A stretch of 64,000 nucleotides of DNA from Pedobacter sp. WC2423. GTDB taxonomy: Bacteria; Bacteroidota; Bacteroidia; Sphingobacteriales; Sphingobacteriaceae. The DNA lies in NCBI RefSeq assembly GCF_040822065.1, contig NZ_CP162005.1:3596001-3660000 (forward strand). The letters are read 5' to 3'. The notes under the pieces are model-generated. The model had not been told where the DNA came from and made no database searches. It saw only the letters and a list, made by a program, of their open reading frames with translations. Every line of letters begins with the position of its first letter. Positions within the stretch are counted from its first letter, which is position 1. A program made the position numbers and the translations under genes. Positions 8,383 through 17,566 of the stretch are shown here, one piece after another.

Positions 8383-10500
8383 TTACTTCAGAAACTGATA
8401 GGCGATTAAACTGGCTACATAGGCCATAGCAGTCATATATACGGTTTGGATCAGCGGCCATTTCCATGATTTCGTCTCGCGGTAAACTACAGCAACCGTA
8501 CTCATACATTGCATAGCAAAAGCGTAAAACAGCATCAGGGCAAATCCGGTGGCAAAGGTAAAAACAGGCAACCCGGTTTCCGGATTTCTCGCCTCTCTCA
8601 TTTTATCCCGTATAGTCCCCGGGTTCTCTTCTCCGTTATCGACACTGTAAATTGTTGCCATCGTCCCTACAAAGGCTTCACGGGCAGCAAATGAAGTAAT
8701 CAGTGCAATACCGATCTTCCAGTCAAATCCTAAAGGTTTAATCACTGGCTCAATACTTCTGCCGAGGATTCCTGCGTAAGAGTTTTCCAGCTTTTCGGCC
8801 GATTTATCTCTTTCCAGCGTACTGATCTGTACACTGTCTTTTTGCATTTCAATTTTAGCGTATTTTGTTTCAATCTGTTCAAATTTCTCTGACGGGCCAT
8901 AGGTTGCCATCACCCATAAAACTATGGATATTGCAATAATCACCTTACCTGCTTCAAATACGAAGGTTTTAGATTTTTCATACATCGTGAAAAGCACGTT
9001 ACTCCATCTTGGCATTCTGTAAACAGGCAGCTCCATAATAAAGTAAGACTTCTCTGTGGCTTTGATCATGAACTTCATTACGAAAGCAACCGTAACCGCA
9101 GCAATGATACTAATCAGGTACATTCCCATCAGAGCTAATGCCTGCATGCTGATAAAGCCTAAGAATTTAGTGTCGGGAATAATCAGAGAGATTAATAAGG
9201 TATAAACCGGAAGTCTTGCTGAGCAACTTACCAAAGGTGAAACCATAATGGTAATGATCCTGTCTTTCCAGTTTTCAATGTTCCGGGCACTCATAATAGA
9301 AGGAACGGCACAGGCGAAACTACCGATCATCGGTACAACTGACTTCCCGCTCATTCCAAATTTCCGCATAATCTTATCCATCATAAAAGTCACTCTGGCC
9401 ATATACCCGGTATCTTCCAGGATAGAGATCAGTGCAAACAAAATGGCAATCTGCGGGATAAAGACAATAATACCGCCTAGTCCGGCAACCACACCATCTA
9501 AAAGGAGGTTAGTTAATATTCCATCGGGAAGGTATTGGTGTCCTGTCTTCGCAATCCAGCCAAATGCGCCTTCAATCAGGCTCATCGGATAGGCAGACCA
9601 CGAGAAAATAGCGTTAAAAATAAAGAACAGGATAAACAGGAAGATAAAGAATCCCCAGAAACGGTTAGTCAGAATCGAATCTATTTGATCACTGAACGCA
9701 AATTTTCTGGAGGCACCGGTATCTTCAATAACACCGGATAATACGGTGCTTAAATATCTGTAACGGGCAATAGTTTCTGCTGCCTGTAGTTTGGAAGATT
9801 CGAATTGGTGTGACTTTTTAATCTGCTCGAATTGCGCGTGTTGCTGAGCAGTATAAATTTCAAGGTGCTCGTGCTGGTGCAGAATTTGCAGGGCGAAATA
9901 GTCATTATCAGTTGCAAGAAGAGCTTTAGTTTCGTTAATGGCGGCCGCAGCGAGTACATTAACGTCTGTTCCGTTTACTTGCGTAGGGATAGTAGTGGTA
10001 TTGGCAATGGCTTGTTTTAGTGCATCAAGCCCTGTTTTACTCCTGGCAGAGATGCCAACAACCTGGATGCCGAGGCGTTTGGAGAGTTCATCAATATTGA
10101 TATTGATCCCTTCTTTGGTAGCCATATCCGTCATATTCAGTGCAAGTACGACTGGAATACGCAAGTCTGCTACTTGTGAGTAGAGGAGCAGGTTTCTGCG
10201 GAGATTAGTTGCATCAGCAACTAATACAATGAGGTCGGGATGGCTTGAGTTTTTTTTATCAGCAAGTACTTGAAATACAATACTTTCGTCCCTGCTTTTT
10301 GGGTATAAGCTGTAAGTTCCTGGCAGATCGACAATTTCGGCCTGTTGTGTGGCAGAAAGTTTACAGAAACCAGTTTTCTTATCAACGGTAATTCCGGGAA
10401 AGTTACCGATCTTCTGGTTTAACCCGGTGAGTAAGTTAAATAGTGTTGATTTTCCTGTATTGGGATTACCAACTAACGCAATTTTCAGTGTAGTAGCCAA
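8383..10500 (-). CDS. feoB: Ferrous iron transporter FeoB
   Basis: 705 residues. The N-terminal G domain has G1 GNPNTGKS (11-18), G3 DLPG (58-61) and G4 NMTD (122-125). The polytopic membrane part has the two Gate regions with CAVPSIMSARNIENWKDR, SPLVSCSARLPVY and SFAAREAFVGT. It imports Fe2+ across the inner membrane under GTPase control. No ATG is available: an in-frame stop lies 15 bases upstream (10516-10518) and the only plausible initiation codon is TTG 10500, seven bases after the feoA stop, which suggests translational coupling. FeoC is absent, as is usual outside gammaproteobacteria. Confidence 0.95.
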   Translation of the reverse strand: MATTLKIALVGNPNTGKSTLFNLLTGLNQKIGNFPGITVDKKTGFCKLSATQQAEIVDLPGTYSLYPKSRDESIVFQVLADKKNSSHPDLIVLVADATNLRRNLLLYSQVADLRIPVVLALNMTDMATKEGININIDELSKRLGIQVVGISARSKTGLDALKQAIANTTTIPTQVNGTDVNVLAAAAINETKALLATDNDYFALQILHQHEHLEIYTAQQHAQFEQIKKSHQFESSKLQAAETIARYRYLSTVLSGVIEDTGASRKFAFSDQIDSILTNRFWGFFIFLFILFFIFNAIFSWSAYPMSLIEGAFGWIAKTGHQYLPDGILTNLLLDGVVAGLGGIIVFIPQIAILFALISILEDTGYMARVTFMMDKIMRKFGMSGKSVVPMIGSFACAVPSIMSARNIENWKDRIITIMVSPLVSCSARLPVYTLLISLIIPDTKFLGFISMQALALMGMYLISIIAAVTVAFVMKFMIKATEKSYFIMELPVYRMPRWSNVLFTMYEKSKTFVFEAGKVIIAISIVLWVMATYGPSEKFEQIETKYAKIEMQKDSVQISTLERDKSAEKLENSYAGILGRSIEPVIKPLGFDWKIGIALITSFAAREAFVGTMATIYSVDNGEENPGTIRDKMREARNPETGLPVFTFATGFALMLFYAFAMQCMSTVAVVYRETKSWKWPLIQTVYMTAMAYVASLIAYQFLK

Positions 10501-10507
10501 GATTGAT

Positions 10508-10723
10508 CTAAGAAATTATAATAACAGAAGCTTCGTTTTTGCGTAAACATAATTGGTAACCTGCAACACGTATTGCCATAGGATCACCTAGTGGTGCAAA
10601 ACGTTCAACTTCCACAACTTCTCCAGGCAAACAGCCCATTTCCATTAGTTTTACTGACATTTCTAAATCTGTAAAGGCTACAATAGTGCCACGTTCTCCT
10701 GGATTTAACTGCGAAAGATTCAT
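10508..10723 (-). CDS. feoA: Ferrous iron transport protein FeoA
   Basis: 71 residues from ATG 10723: MNLSQLNPGERGTIVAF, then MEMGCLPGEVVEVER, PLGDPMAIRVAGYQLCLRKNEA, the SH3-like FeoA fold that supports FeoB. The frame stays open to ATG 10795, but those 24 extra residues are not FeoA-like and a promoter-like sequence lies inside that stretch, so the shorter form is preferred. Operon order is feoA-feoB-sprT-like. Confidence 0.9.
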   Translation of the reverse strand: MNLSQLNPGERGTIVAFTDLEMSVKLMEMGCLPGEVVEVERFAPLGDPMAIRVAGYQLCLRKNEASVIIIS

Positions 10724-10739
10724 ATGCTTAATTAGGTCG

Positions 10740-10771
10740 CTAATGTACCCTTTATCAATAATAAATCCAAA
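10740..10771 (-). promoter_or_regulatory. Candidate promoter of feoAB
   Basis: On the minus strand TTTG (10771-10768) is followed after exactly 20 bases by TACATTAG (10747-10740), one mismatch from TAnnTTTG. The spacing matches the Bacteroidetes -33/-7 arrangement. It would start transcription some 10-15 bases before ATG 10723, supporting that start. No Fur-like palindrome was identified. Confidence 0.4.
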
Positions 10772-10805
10772 TAAAGACCTTCGTTGTGACACCATTAATA
10801 CATAA

Positions 10806-10892
10806 AAACAAAGGATACTTTATGTCCGGGCGACATTGCCGTCGCCTGAAGGGGCTCGCAATGAATGCCCTCACCTGAAGTATCCTTTGTTT
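10806..10892. repeat. 87-bp structured palindromic element (REP-like or terminator)
   Basis: Perfect 15-bp terminal inverted repeats, AAACAAAGGATACTT (10806-10820) and AAGTATCCTTTGTTT (10878-10892), enclose two smaller hairpins. These are GGCGAC/GTCGCC (10829-10834 with 10841-10846) and GGGC/GCCC (10852-10855 with 10867-10870). The fold would be a three-way junction. The core also contains CATTGC and GCAATG halves similar to the dispersed CATTGCGAG-type extragenic palindromes of many bacteria. It sits between the TonB receptor stop and feoA. On the minus strand the outer stem ends in TTTGTTTTT, so it could serve as the receptor gene's terminator. A ligand-binding leader is less likely because the feoA promoter candidate lies downstream of it. 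Confidence 0.65.
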
Positions 10893-10942
10893 ATATCCAA
10901 TCCACCATGGAGATTGTTAGTATTGTTTTGTACTAATTCTTA

Positions 10943-13366
10943 TCAGAAGTTATATTTAACACTGATTCTTCCGTTTCTGGGTACTTCGTAGATGTAAGTG
11001 TAATAAGAAACTGATGTTGCTGTTTCTTTTGCTAATTTAGTATAAGAACCCTGAGTGAATAATTTTTTGTCCAATAAATTACTTACTAAACCTGTGATGG
11101 AGAACTTACCTTTTACGTAAGATATACCAGCGTCGAAACGGATATAATCTGCAAACGGGGTTTGAGCAGGTCCTGATCCTGCGTAGCGGTTTAATAGCAT
11201 CTGGTAACCACCTGAGAATCCAATTCCGTTAAATATCGAATTTGCATTTCTGTAACGGTATGATAACCATCCGTTAGTGATGTGTTTAGCTGTATTCGCC
11301 AAGTAGGTTCCAGTCGCATTTCTTGCCGGATCTTTGTTCTCATCCCTGGTTACCTTTGGATCTGTGTAAGCATAGTTCAGGGTTAAGTTTAAGCCTTCAG
11401 CTACTTCTCCTACCAAATCAAACTCAATACCTTTAGATTGAACTTCACCTAATTGTACCATGAAGTTGTTTGGATCTCCAAGCGGGTATGCCGGGTCAGG
11501 AGTTAAGACATTTTTCTTTGTAATTTTATACATAGAGAATGTAGAGTTCCACTTTCCGCCAAACCAGTCTTTCTTCAATCCAAATTCAATGTTATTACCT
11601 GTTACGGGTTTAAAAACGTCTCCGGTTGCCGATCTGGAAGCCTGAGATTGTGGAATAAAGCTTTGATCGTATAAGGTATAAGCCGAGAAATCTTTCGTGA
11701 TGGAATAACTTAAGCCCACTCTTGGGGTAAATGCATTGTCTGACATTTGTGTCGCATTGGTTTTACCAACAGTTTCTGCATGGGTAAAACGACCTGCCAG
11801 GGTCAAACGTAGTTTCTCATCCAGAAAGCGTAATTCATCTTGTAAATAAGCGCCTGTATAAGTTGAATTGGTTGCATAAGTATTTGCACCTGATCTTACC
11901 TGAATGCTTCTTGACCTGTCAAATACAGGAATGTTAGCCGTTGGGATACCATAAACAGGATTATAAATATTAAAAGTAGCATTACCTGCCAACTGAAGAT
12001 CTGGTTGTGAAACACTTGAAAAATCACCCCAGGTTTTTAAGTTACCCATATCAATACCACCTAAAACCCGGTGCACAACTTCACCTGTTTTGAACTGGCC
12101 TTGTAAGCTCAACTGGATATTTTTATTGATCGCTAATTCTTCACTGATATTCAGCCCTCTTCTCATATCACCGTTAGCAGCAATTGTAGATGGCCATGGC
12201 GTACCTCCCAATAAGGAGTAATTCAGGTAAGCAGCTTGTGCGTTAAATGTCCAGTCTTTATTGAATTTATGATTTAAATAAAGCGTAAGGTTATGGTCAT
12301 TCAGCTTATTCGGATCTAATGAAGGGTCTCCAACAAAGAAACCTGGATCAGTATCACCGTATCCTTTCGGAGAGAATCCGTAGTTACCCAATGCTAATGC
12401 TTCTACGTGCTGATGTGTGTATTCAGCGGTAACTTTGGTATTGCTGTCAATCTGATAGCTGATTACCGGTGCAATTACATACTTATCATTGTAATTGAAC
12501 TTATTGAAACTGCCTTTAGTTTGCGCAGCCACGTTTAAACGAAACAACAATTTACCATCAGCAGAAAGCCTGGTATCTAAATCGACCGCAGCACGTGCAA
12601 GGTTATATCCACCAGCACTCAGGCTAACAGAACTTTGATTCGTGCCTGTAGGTTTTTTAGTAACAATATTGTAAAGACCACCCGGCTCACCATTTGCCAT
12701 CATAAAACCAGCAGGGCCTTTTACGAATTCAATACGGTCAATTGTCGCAGCATCATCTGCAAGCGGACCCCATGGGGTTTTTAAATTCATTCCATTACGG
12801 AATCCTGGGATAGAGAAACCACGCATCAGGATATTTGCATACTGCGCATCCCAGTGGCCAACCCTTACGGCACCACTTACATTCCTGGTTACACCGTCAA
12901 CAATATCAAAAGCCATTTGATCTGCCATCAGCTGACTGGTAACGACTTTAATATTTTGAGGTAACTCTAATAACTTTGTTTGTAAACGTAAAGAAGAAGA
13001 GACTTTTTCTACTTTATATTTTTTATTGGTAGAAATCTGAACATCCTTCAACTGCGACTTGTTCTCATTCAAAGAGAAGTCAGCAATTACTGTCTGTTTA
13101 GTCACTGTAATTTGTTTTTCTTTTGGATACAGGCCAATTGCAGAAACAACAAGCGTATATTCTCCTGCTGGTACTTTCCTGATTGAATAAGAACCATTCT
13201 CTTCAGTAATTGCACCAAAAGTTGTACCCTTTAATTTTACAGTTACTCCATCAGCAACAGTTCCATCCGAAGTAGTAATTCTACCTTTGATGTTTCCAGT
13301 ATGCTGCGCGTACAGGCTAGTACTTAAAAATAAGATGAAAATTAATGAAAGTAATTGTTTTACCAT
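10943..13366 (-). CDS. TonB-dependent siderophore receptor with carboxypeptidase-like N-terminal domain
   Basis: 807 residues. Signal peptide 1-20 (ending LYAQ); CarboxypepD_reg-like beta domain about 24-105 (GNIKGRITTSDGTVADGVTVKLKG, SYSIRKVPAGEYTL); TonB plug about 120-235 (ELPQNIKVVTSQLM, ILMRGFSIPGFRNGMN, DRIEFVKGPAGFMMANGEPGGLYNIVTKKP); 22-strand barrel to the C-terminus ending RISVKYNF. The ILMRGF and GPAGFM...GEPGG signatures are typical of FhuA/FpvA-type ferric siderophore receptors. The ligand is unknown. Its position upstream of feoAB supports a role in iron uptake. The 228 bases upstream carry a promoter and nothing else recognised. Confidence 0.9.
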   Translation of the reverse strand: MVKQLLSLIFILFLSTSLYAQHTGNIKGRITTSDGTVADGVTVKLKGTTFGAITEENGSYSIRKVPAGEYTLVVSAIGLYPKEKQITVTKQTVIADFSLNENKSQLKDVQISTNKKYKVEKVSSSLRLQTKLLELPQNIKVVTSQLMADQMAFDIVDGVTRNVSGAVRVGHWDAQYANILMRGFSIPGFRNGMNLKTPWGPLADDAATIDRIEFVKGPAGFMMANGEPGGLYNIVTKKPTGTNQSSVSLSAGGYNLARAAVDLDTRLSADGKLLFRLNVAAQTKGSFNKFNYNDKYVIAPVISYQIDSNTKVTAEYTHQHVEALALGNYGFSPKGYGDTDPGFFVGDPSLDPNKLNDHNLTLYLNHKFNKDWTFNAQAAYLNYSLLGGTPWPSTIAANGDMRRGLNISEELAINKNIQLSLQGQFKTGEVVHRVLGGIDMGNLKTWGDFSSVSQPDLQLAGNATFNIYNPVYGIPTANIPVFDRSRSIQVRSGANTYATNSTYTGAYLQDELRFLDEKLRLTLAGRFTHAETVGKTNATQMSDNAFTPRVGLSYSITKDFSAYTLYDQSFIPQSQASRSATGDVFKPVTGNNIEFGLKKDWFGGKWNSTFSMYKITKKNVLTPDPAYPLGDPNNFMVQLGEVQSKGIEFDLVGEVAEGLNLTLNYAYTDPKVTRDENKDPARNATGTYLANTAKHITNGWLSYRYRNANSIFNGIGFSGGYQMLLNRYAGSGPAQTPFADYIRFDAGISYVKGKFSITGLVSNLLDKKLFTQGSYTKLAKETATSVSYYTYIYEVPRNGRISVKYNF

Positions 13367-13399
13367 AATTATTTAGATTGATTATATATAATTTTGGCG

Positions 13400-13432
13400 C
13401 AAAGTAAGTGCATTTTTACTAAGTATTCAAAA
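13400..13432 (-). promoter_or_regulatory. Candidate promoter of the TonB receptor gene
   Basis: Minus-strand TTTG (within 13428-13432) and TTACTTTG (13407-13400) are separated by 20 bases, the Bacteroidetes -33/-7 layout. The predicted leader is about 30 bases. Confidence 0.5.
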
Positions 13433-13595
13433 TTATTTTAAATCAGTCTAAATAATAGCTTTTAGCGCAGAATATTGTCAATCCATTAAATAAATTGTTT
13501 TAGCTTAACAATTGCATGGTACATTTTCGGGTATAATCCTTTAAATAAGTCGATTATTCATCAAGCAATCAACATTTTCCACCTGTTTTTTCGTA

Positions 13596-16439
13596 TTACA
13601 TATCCCCGCCTCTTCTTCCACCGCCACCACCAAAACCACCGCTACGACCACCTCCACCCATACCCGGCATTGGCACATCATTCTGCATAGTCTTGCCACC
13701 CATTCTGCTTAAAGAATAAGTAAATGAGAACATATAATATCTTTTCAGCACATTATACCTTAAATCTGTAATCGTGTTATTGCTGGAAGTTCTTGAAATC
13801 CCCTGATTCTGATTCAGCGCGTCATTTACAGCAACCTTAAAAGTCCCTCTGTTCTTGAAAAACTGTTTACTGATGTAACCGTTCATGATCGTGAAGTTTG
13901 TATTGTACTCCGGCCCTCTTCCCGTATTCTGGAAATAATCCACATTCACAGCCAGACGAATATTTCCAGGAAACATATAACTCACATCAATTGCAGGATT
14001 CAGTGTATAATAAGTAGTATTTGCAGAGGCCTGAGCCGAATAGGTAGCACGATTAATTGATCCCGCCACACTCGCAGTCAGATCCAGTTTATCCATAGAA
14101 GAAACTAACCTGTATTTATTGGTGATCGAAAGATCATTCGTTACATTTTGCAGAGAATTGGTGAAATTAACCCCTCTGGCATAAGTACCTCCTAAATCTA
14201 TATTCAGATTCAGCTTATTCTCCTTAATAATAGGCAAGCCCAGAGAAGAACCTAAAGTACCCTGATAAACCCCGTTCACATTGACAGGAACAACCGCAAG
14301 TTTACCAAAGTTAGGATCAGCCGGCGCGTCAATCAGCCTGCTGTCATTTCCGAAAGCATTAAAAGTCTGGCTGATATTCGCGAAGATAAACAGTGAACGA
14401 AACTTTGCGAAGTCGAAATTATTATACAATACAGTCAGATTATTTGTGAAAGAAGGCTTTAAACCAGGATTACCAATCGGAATACTCTGCGCATTGGTAT
14501 TGTCAGGAATAGGCTGAATCTGATTAATTGAAGGCTGTTGTGTATTTCCGCGGTACCTGATCACTAACCTTTTGCTCTTACTGAATTTATAACGCAACTG
14601 TGCGGTAGGAACGATATTATAAAAATTCTGAGTGATCACATTACCGGTTGTCAGATTTTCATTTCTTCTGTCCGTATTCTGTACACCCACTCCTATATTC
14701 CAATTTAACTTCTCCGTATTCTTATTCAAACTTGCCCCAACTGCATTGGTTAGCGTCTTATTCTCATAAGTATTGGTATAGGTCAAATCAGGTATATCAT
14801 ACTGAGAAGTAATCGGGTTAAAATTATAATTGAAACGCTCGCTATTGTTAAAACTATAAGTATTCTGATAGTTCAGCTCCAGGTTTAAGGTCTTAGAAAC
14901 AGGCTCTGTATAAACTACTCTTGAAGTATTTGAAATCGAATGTGAATTCTGGTTGTTCAGCTGATTGATAACCGAATTGCTTACCGAATCTCCCTGAGTG
15001 GTTACGTTGTTAATATCATTATAGATTTTGGAATCATTATCATTGATACTTGTATTGATATTCAAAGATAACGTACGTCCCTTCTTAGCGAACTTTTTCC
15101 TTAAGAGAATATTATTGCCAATTACCGGCGATGTGGAATTCGTATTGTACCCCTGCGTACCTACTGTCTGGTACTTATCATAGGTATTTATATAATTGGT
15201 ATGCTGAGCTAATCCGGTTTCTGTATAAGTAATATTCGGCTGTACACGGATTGACATTGTTGAATCGATCTTCGTATCAATCAAAAAGTTAAAACGGTGA
15301 TTTTTACTCTCCGTATTGCTCGTCAGATTCTGATTAAAAAGAGTCCTGCTATCTCCTAACAAGTTTTCCCTTGAGCTGGCCTGCTCATTGAACAAAGAAG
15401 TCTTATTAAAGAAATAACTCGCAGTAATTTTAGTCTGATCTGTATAAACATCGGCAAAGTTAATACCGAAAGCATTGGTATTCGTGATTCCCTGAGGTGG
15501 AGCACCCGATGCCGCACTGAAACGACCACCGCCACCACCACCACCTCCGCCGCCGCCATTACCCAGGCCGCCACCGCCACCAAAGTTCTGTTTGTTGACA
15601 TTGTTAAACTGGCCGATCACCGAAAACTGCTGCTCCTTGTTAAACTTATTGACATTCAGGTTCACATCATAACGATCATCCGTACCATAACCAACACTTG
15701 AATTTCCGAAATAACCATTCTTCTTATCTTTCTTGGTCGTAATATTAATAATCTTCTCCCTGTTCCCATCATCCACACCCGTAAACTGAGCCTGATCCGA
15801 AAGTAAATCAATCACCTGGATCTTATCAATCATATCAGCAGGTAAATTCTTTGTAGCCAATAAAGGATCATTTCCGAAGAAATCTTTCCCATCCACACGA
15901 ACACGCGTAATGGTTTCTCCCTGAGCTTTGATCGAACCATCTTTAGCCACATCAACGCCAGGCAGTTTTTTCAGTACATCCTCCACTACAGCATTCTCTC
16001 TTACCTTATAAGCACCCGCACTATACTCTACCGTATCAGTTTTAACTACTACCGGAGTAACAACCCCTTTAATCACGACTGTATTTAAATTCAGTCCTGT
16101 ATTTTCCATAGCCAGCGTACCCAAATTGATTGCAGGTGAAGCAGCAGATACCGTAAATTCTTTATTGACATTATTTAAACCAAGATAAGCTACCGTAAGC
16201 CTGTAAGGTCCCGGGGCAAGCCCTTTGAGTACAAAAGAGCCATCGGTTTCTGTATTGATCACACCAGCAACACTGGAATCTTTAAGACTTTTAACTGCTA
16301 CTGAAGCGTAGTCTACAGGTAAACGGTCTTTCGCATTAACGACTTTTCCACTAACGGAGCCATTTTTTAACTGTGCATACGAAGAAAAGCTGAAAAGGAG
16401 GAATGCAATCAGCAGGAGATTTTTTGTAAAAGTCATCAT
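13596..16439 (-). CDS. Large outer-membrane beta-barrel protein (TonB-receptor-like), glycine-rich
   Basis: 947 residues from ATG 16439; the frame is open 15 codons further but the signal peptide (MMTFTKNLLLIAFLLFSFSSYAQ) begins here. A CarboxypepD_reg-like domain follows (about residues 25-110), then a plug-like region (VEDVLKKLPGVDVAKDGSIKAQGETITRVRVDGKDFFGNDP is recognisable in pieces) and a long barrel. It belongs to the Bacteroidetes outer membrane beta-barrel family related to TonB receptors; transported substrate unknown. Two odd tracts stand out: a run of about 20 glycines around residue 310 (DNA near 15525-15590) and a glycine/arginine tail at the C-terminus (GGGGRRGGDM). The tail replaces the usual terminal beta strand with aromatic end. 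Confidence 0.8.
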   Translation of the reverse strand: MMTFTKNLLLIAFLLFSFSSYAQLKNGSVSGKVVNAKDRLPVDYASVAVKSLKDSSVAGVINTETDGSFVLKGLAPGPYRLTVAYLGLNNVNKEFTVSAASPAINLGTLAMENTGLNLNTVVIKGVVTPVVVKTDTVEYSAGAYKVRENAVVEDVLKKLPGVDVAKDGSIKAQGETITRVRVDGKDFFGNDPLLATKNLPADMIDKIQVIDLLSDQAQFTGVDDGNREKIINITTKKDKKNGYFGNSSVGYGTDDRYDVNLNVNKFNKEQQFSVIGQFNNVNKQNFGGGGGLGNGGGGGGGGGGGRFSAASGAPPQGITNTNAFGINFADVYTDQTKITASYFFNKTSLFNEQASSRENLLGDSRTLFNQNLTSNTESKNHRFNFLIDTKIDSTMSIRVQPNITYTETGLAQHTNYINTYDKYQTVGTQGYNTNSTSPVIGNNILLRKKFAKKGRTLSLNINTSINDNDSKIYNDINNVTTQGDSVSNSVINQLNNQNSHSISNTSRVVYTEPVSKTLNLELNYQNTYSFNNSERFNYNFNPITSQYDIPDLTYTNTYENKTLTNAVGASLNKNTEKLNWNIGVGVQNTDRRNENLTTGNVITQNFYNIVPTAQLRYKFSKSKRLVIRYRGNTQQPSINQIQPIPDNTNAQSIPIGNPGLKPSFTNNLTVLYNNFDFAKFRSLFIFANISQTFNAFGNDSRLIDAPADPNFGKLAVVPVNVNGVYQGTLGSSLGLPIIKENKLNLNIDLGGTYARGVNFTNSLQNVTNDLSITNKYRLVSSMDKLDLTASVAGSINRATYSAQASANTTYYTLNPAIDVSYMFPGNIRLAVNVDYFQNTGRGPEYNTNFTIMNGYISKQFFKNRGTFKVAVNDALNQNQGISRTSSNNTITDLRYNVLKRYYMFSFTYSLSRMGGKTMQNDVPMPGMGGGGRSGGFGGGGGRRGGDM

Positions 16440-16593
16440 GGAAGAAGCTTGATATTTTTCAATTATATGCCTCTCTGACTCCAATAAAGGTAAATGGTTT
16501 GTTTTTATCCGTTAAAATATGGGTAACATTTTAAATACACCCGTTTATTCAGCTTAAGGGGCCGATAAAAAGTTTTAACAACAGGAAGAATAA

Positions 16594-16731
16594 CTAAGAA
16601 TACAGCTTGTTTTTCTGCACCGCAGGAACTGAATAGCTAACTTTAGGGCAATGGCAGCCCGGTTTAAAAATACTACAACTGCTCAGCAGTCCTATAGACA
16701 GCAAAAACAAAATACTAGCTTTCCTTTTCAT
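16594..16731 (-). CDS. Small lipoprotein, 45 residues
   Basis: An open frame from ATG 16731 to TAG 16594 encodes MKRKASILFLLSIGLLSSC followed by SIFKPGCHCPKVSYSVPAVQ and a short basic tail. The N-terminus is a convincing lipoprotein signal with lipobox L-S-S-C (Cys19), and the short mature part has a CxC motif. Its start overlaps the last 17 bases of the vanZ-like gene, as expected for a coupled gene. No function can be assigned. It is short enough to be missed by gene finders. Confidence 0.6.
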   Translation of the reverse strand: MKRKASILFLLSIGLLSSCSIFKPGCHCPKVSYSVPAVQKNKLYS

Positions 16732-17119
16732 AGTTAGATTTATTTAATAACACATACGCAAATATCGCCATAAATACACCGATCATATCACTGCCCAGAT
16801 CCCACCACTCCGCAGAACGGTAAGTGAAGAACTTATACTGGATCAGCTCAATAAAACCACCTAAAGCAAAAGTGAGCATCAGGATCTTAAAGATAGTTAA
16901 GATTCCGAAATTTTCTCTGCGCTGACTTTTTGTTTCACCGTAAAACAGTAAAATAGTGAGGACAAAGAAAAACCCCAGATGTACTATCTTGTCAAACCCC
17001 GTAAAGAAAATGCCCGATTCACCAACGGAATCAGGCATTTTCATCGTACAAAGAATCAAGATAAACACCGTCCATAAAAGGGCCAGGCGCTGATGTAAGA
17101 GTACTTTGAATTTATTCAT
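16715..17119 (-). CDS. VanZ-like family membrane protein
   Basis: 134 residues with four hydrophobic segments (about 10-25, 45-62, 80-95, 108-127). The pattern FDKIVHLGFFFVLTILLF followed by GFIELIQYKFFTYRSAEWWDLGSDMIGVFMA matches VanZ-like proteins (HxxxY/F in TM2, GxxIExxQ and R...D..D..GN-type motif). The VanZ family is linked to teicoplanin resistance in enterococci but most members have no known role. It starts 3 bases after the gcvH stop on the same strand and is clearly co-transcribed with gcvH. Confidence 0.8.
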   Translation of the reverse strand: MNKFKVLLHQRLALLWTVFILILCTMKMPDSVGESGIFFTGFDKIVHLGFFFVLTILLFYGETKSQRRENFGILTIFKILMLTFALGGFIELIQYKFFTYRSAEWWDLGSDMIGVFMAIFAYVLLNKSNYEKES

Positions 17120-17122
17120 TTA

Positions 17123-17503
17123 TTAAGCACCAACTAAAGCCTGGTATGCAGCAGCATCCAATAATTCAGCTACCTGAGCAGCATCACTTAAGGTTACTTT
17201 AACCATCCAGCCTTCTCCATAAGGATCAGAATTCACTAATTCCGGACTATCGTTCAATGCAGCATTAATTTCTAATACAGTAGCAGTAACCGGCATAAAT
17301 AAGTCAGATACAGTTTTAACGGCTTCAACACTACCGAAAACATCATCCTTACCTACTTCCTCACCTACAGTATTGATATCGATATAAACGATATCACCTA
17401 ATTCGCGTTGGGCGAAATCAGTTATACCAATAAAGGCTTCATTACCTTCAACTCTAACCCATTCGTGGTCTTTAGTGTACTTTAGTTCTGATGGAAAATT
17501 CAT
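17123..17503 (-). CDS. gcvH: Glycine cleavage system H protein
   Basis: 126 residues, normal length. [20 protein letters not shown] opens the lipoyl-carrier fold, and the lipoylated lysine is K63 in [13 protein letters not shown]. The C-terminal half has [20 protein letters not shown]. It shuttles the aminomethyl group between the P, T and L proteins. No gcvP or gcvT lies nearby; the neighbours are sprA and vanZ-like. Confidence 0.96.
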   Translation of the reverse strand: MNFPSELKYTKDHEWVRVEGNEAFIGITDFAQRELGDIVYIDINTVGEEVGKDDVFGSVEAVKTVSDLFMPVTATVLEINAALNDSPELVNSDPYGEGWMVKVTLSDAAQVAELLDAAAYQALVGA

Positions 17504-17566
17504 TTTTTATTCGATTTGATTGCTCAAAGGTAATTAATATATACTTTATACAAAACGTTACTTTTC

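Noticed and set aside
10724..10795. Extended FeoA N-terminus from ATG 10795
   Set aside because: The extra 24 residues are not FeoA-like and contain the likely promoter.
10806..10892. Known riboswitch (TPP, cobalamin, Mn or NiCo/Fe type) upstream of feoA
   Set aside because: None of the core motifs I know for these classes is present, and the likely feoA promoter lies downstream of the element.
15356..15601. 81-residue minus-strand frame within the barrel protein gene
   Set aside because: Out-of-frame reading of the glycine-codon tract, giving a Val/Ala-rich low-complexity product.
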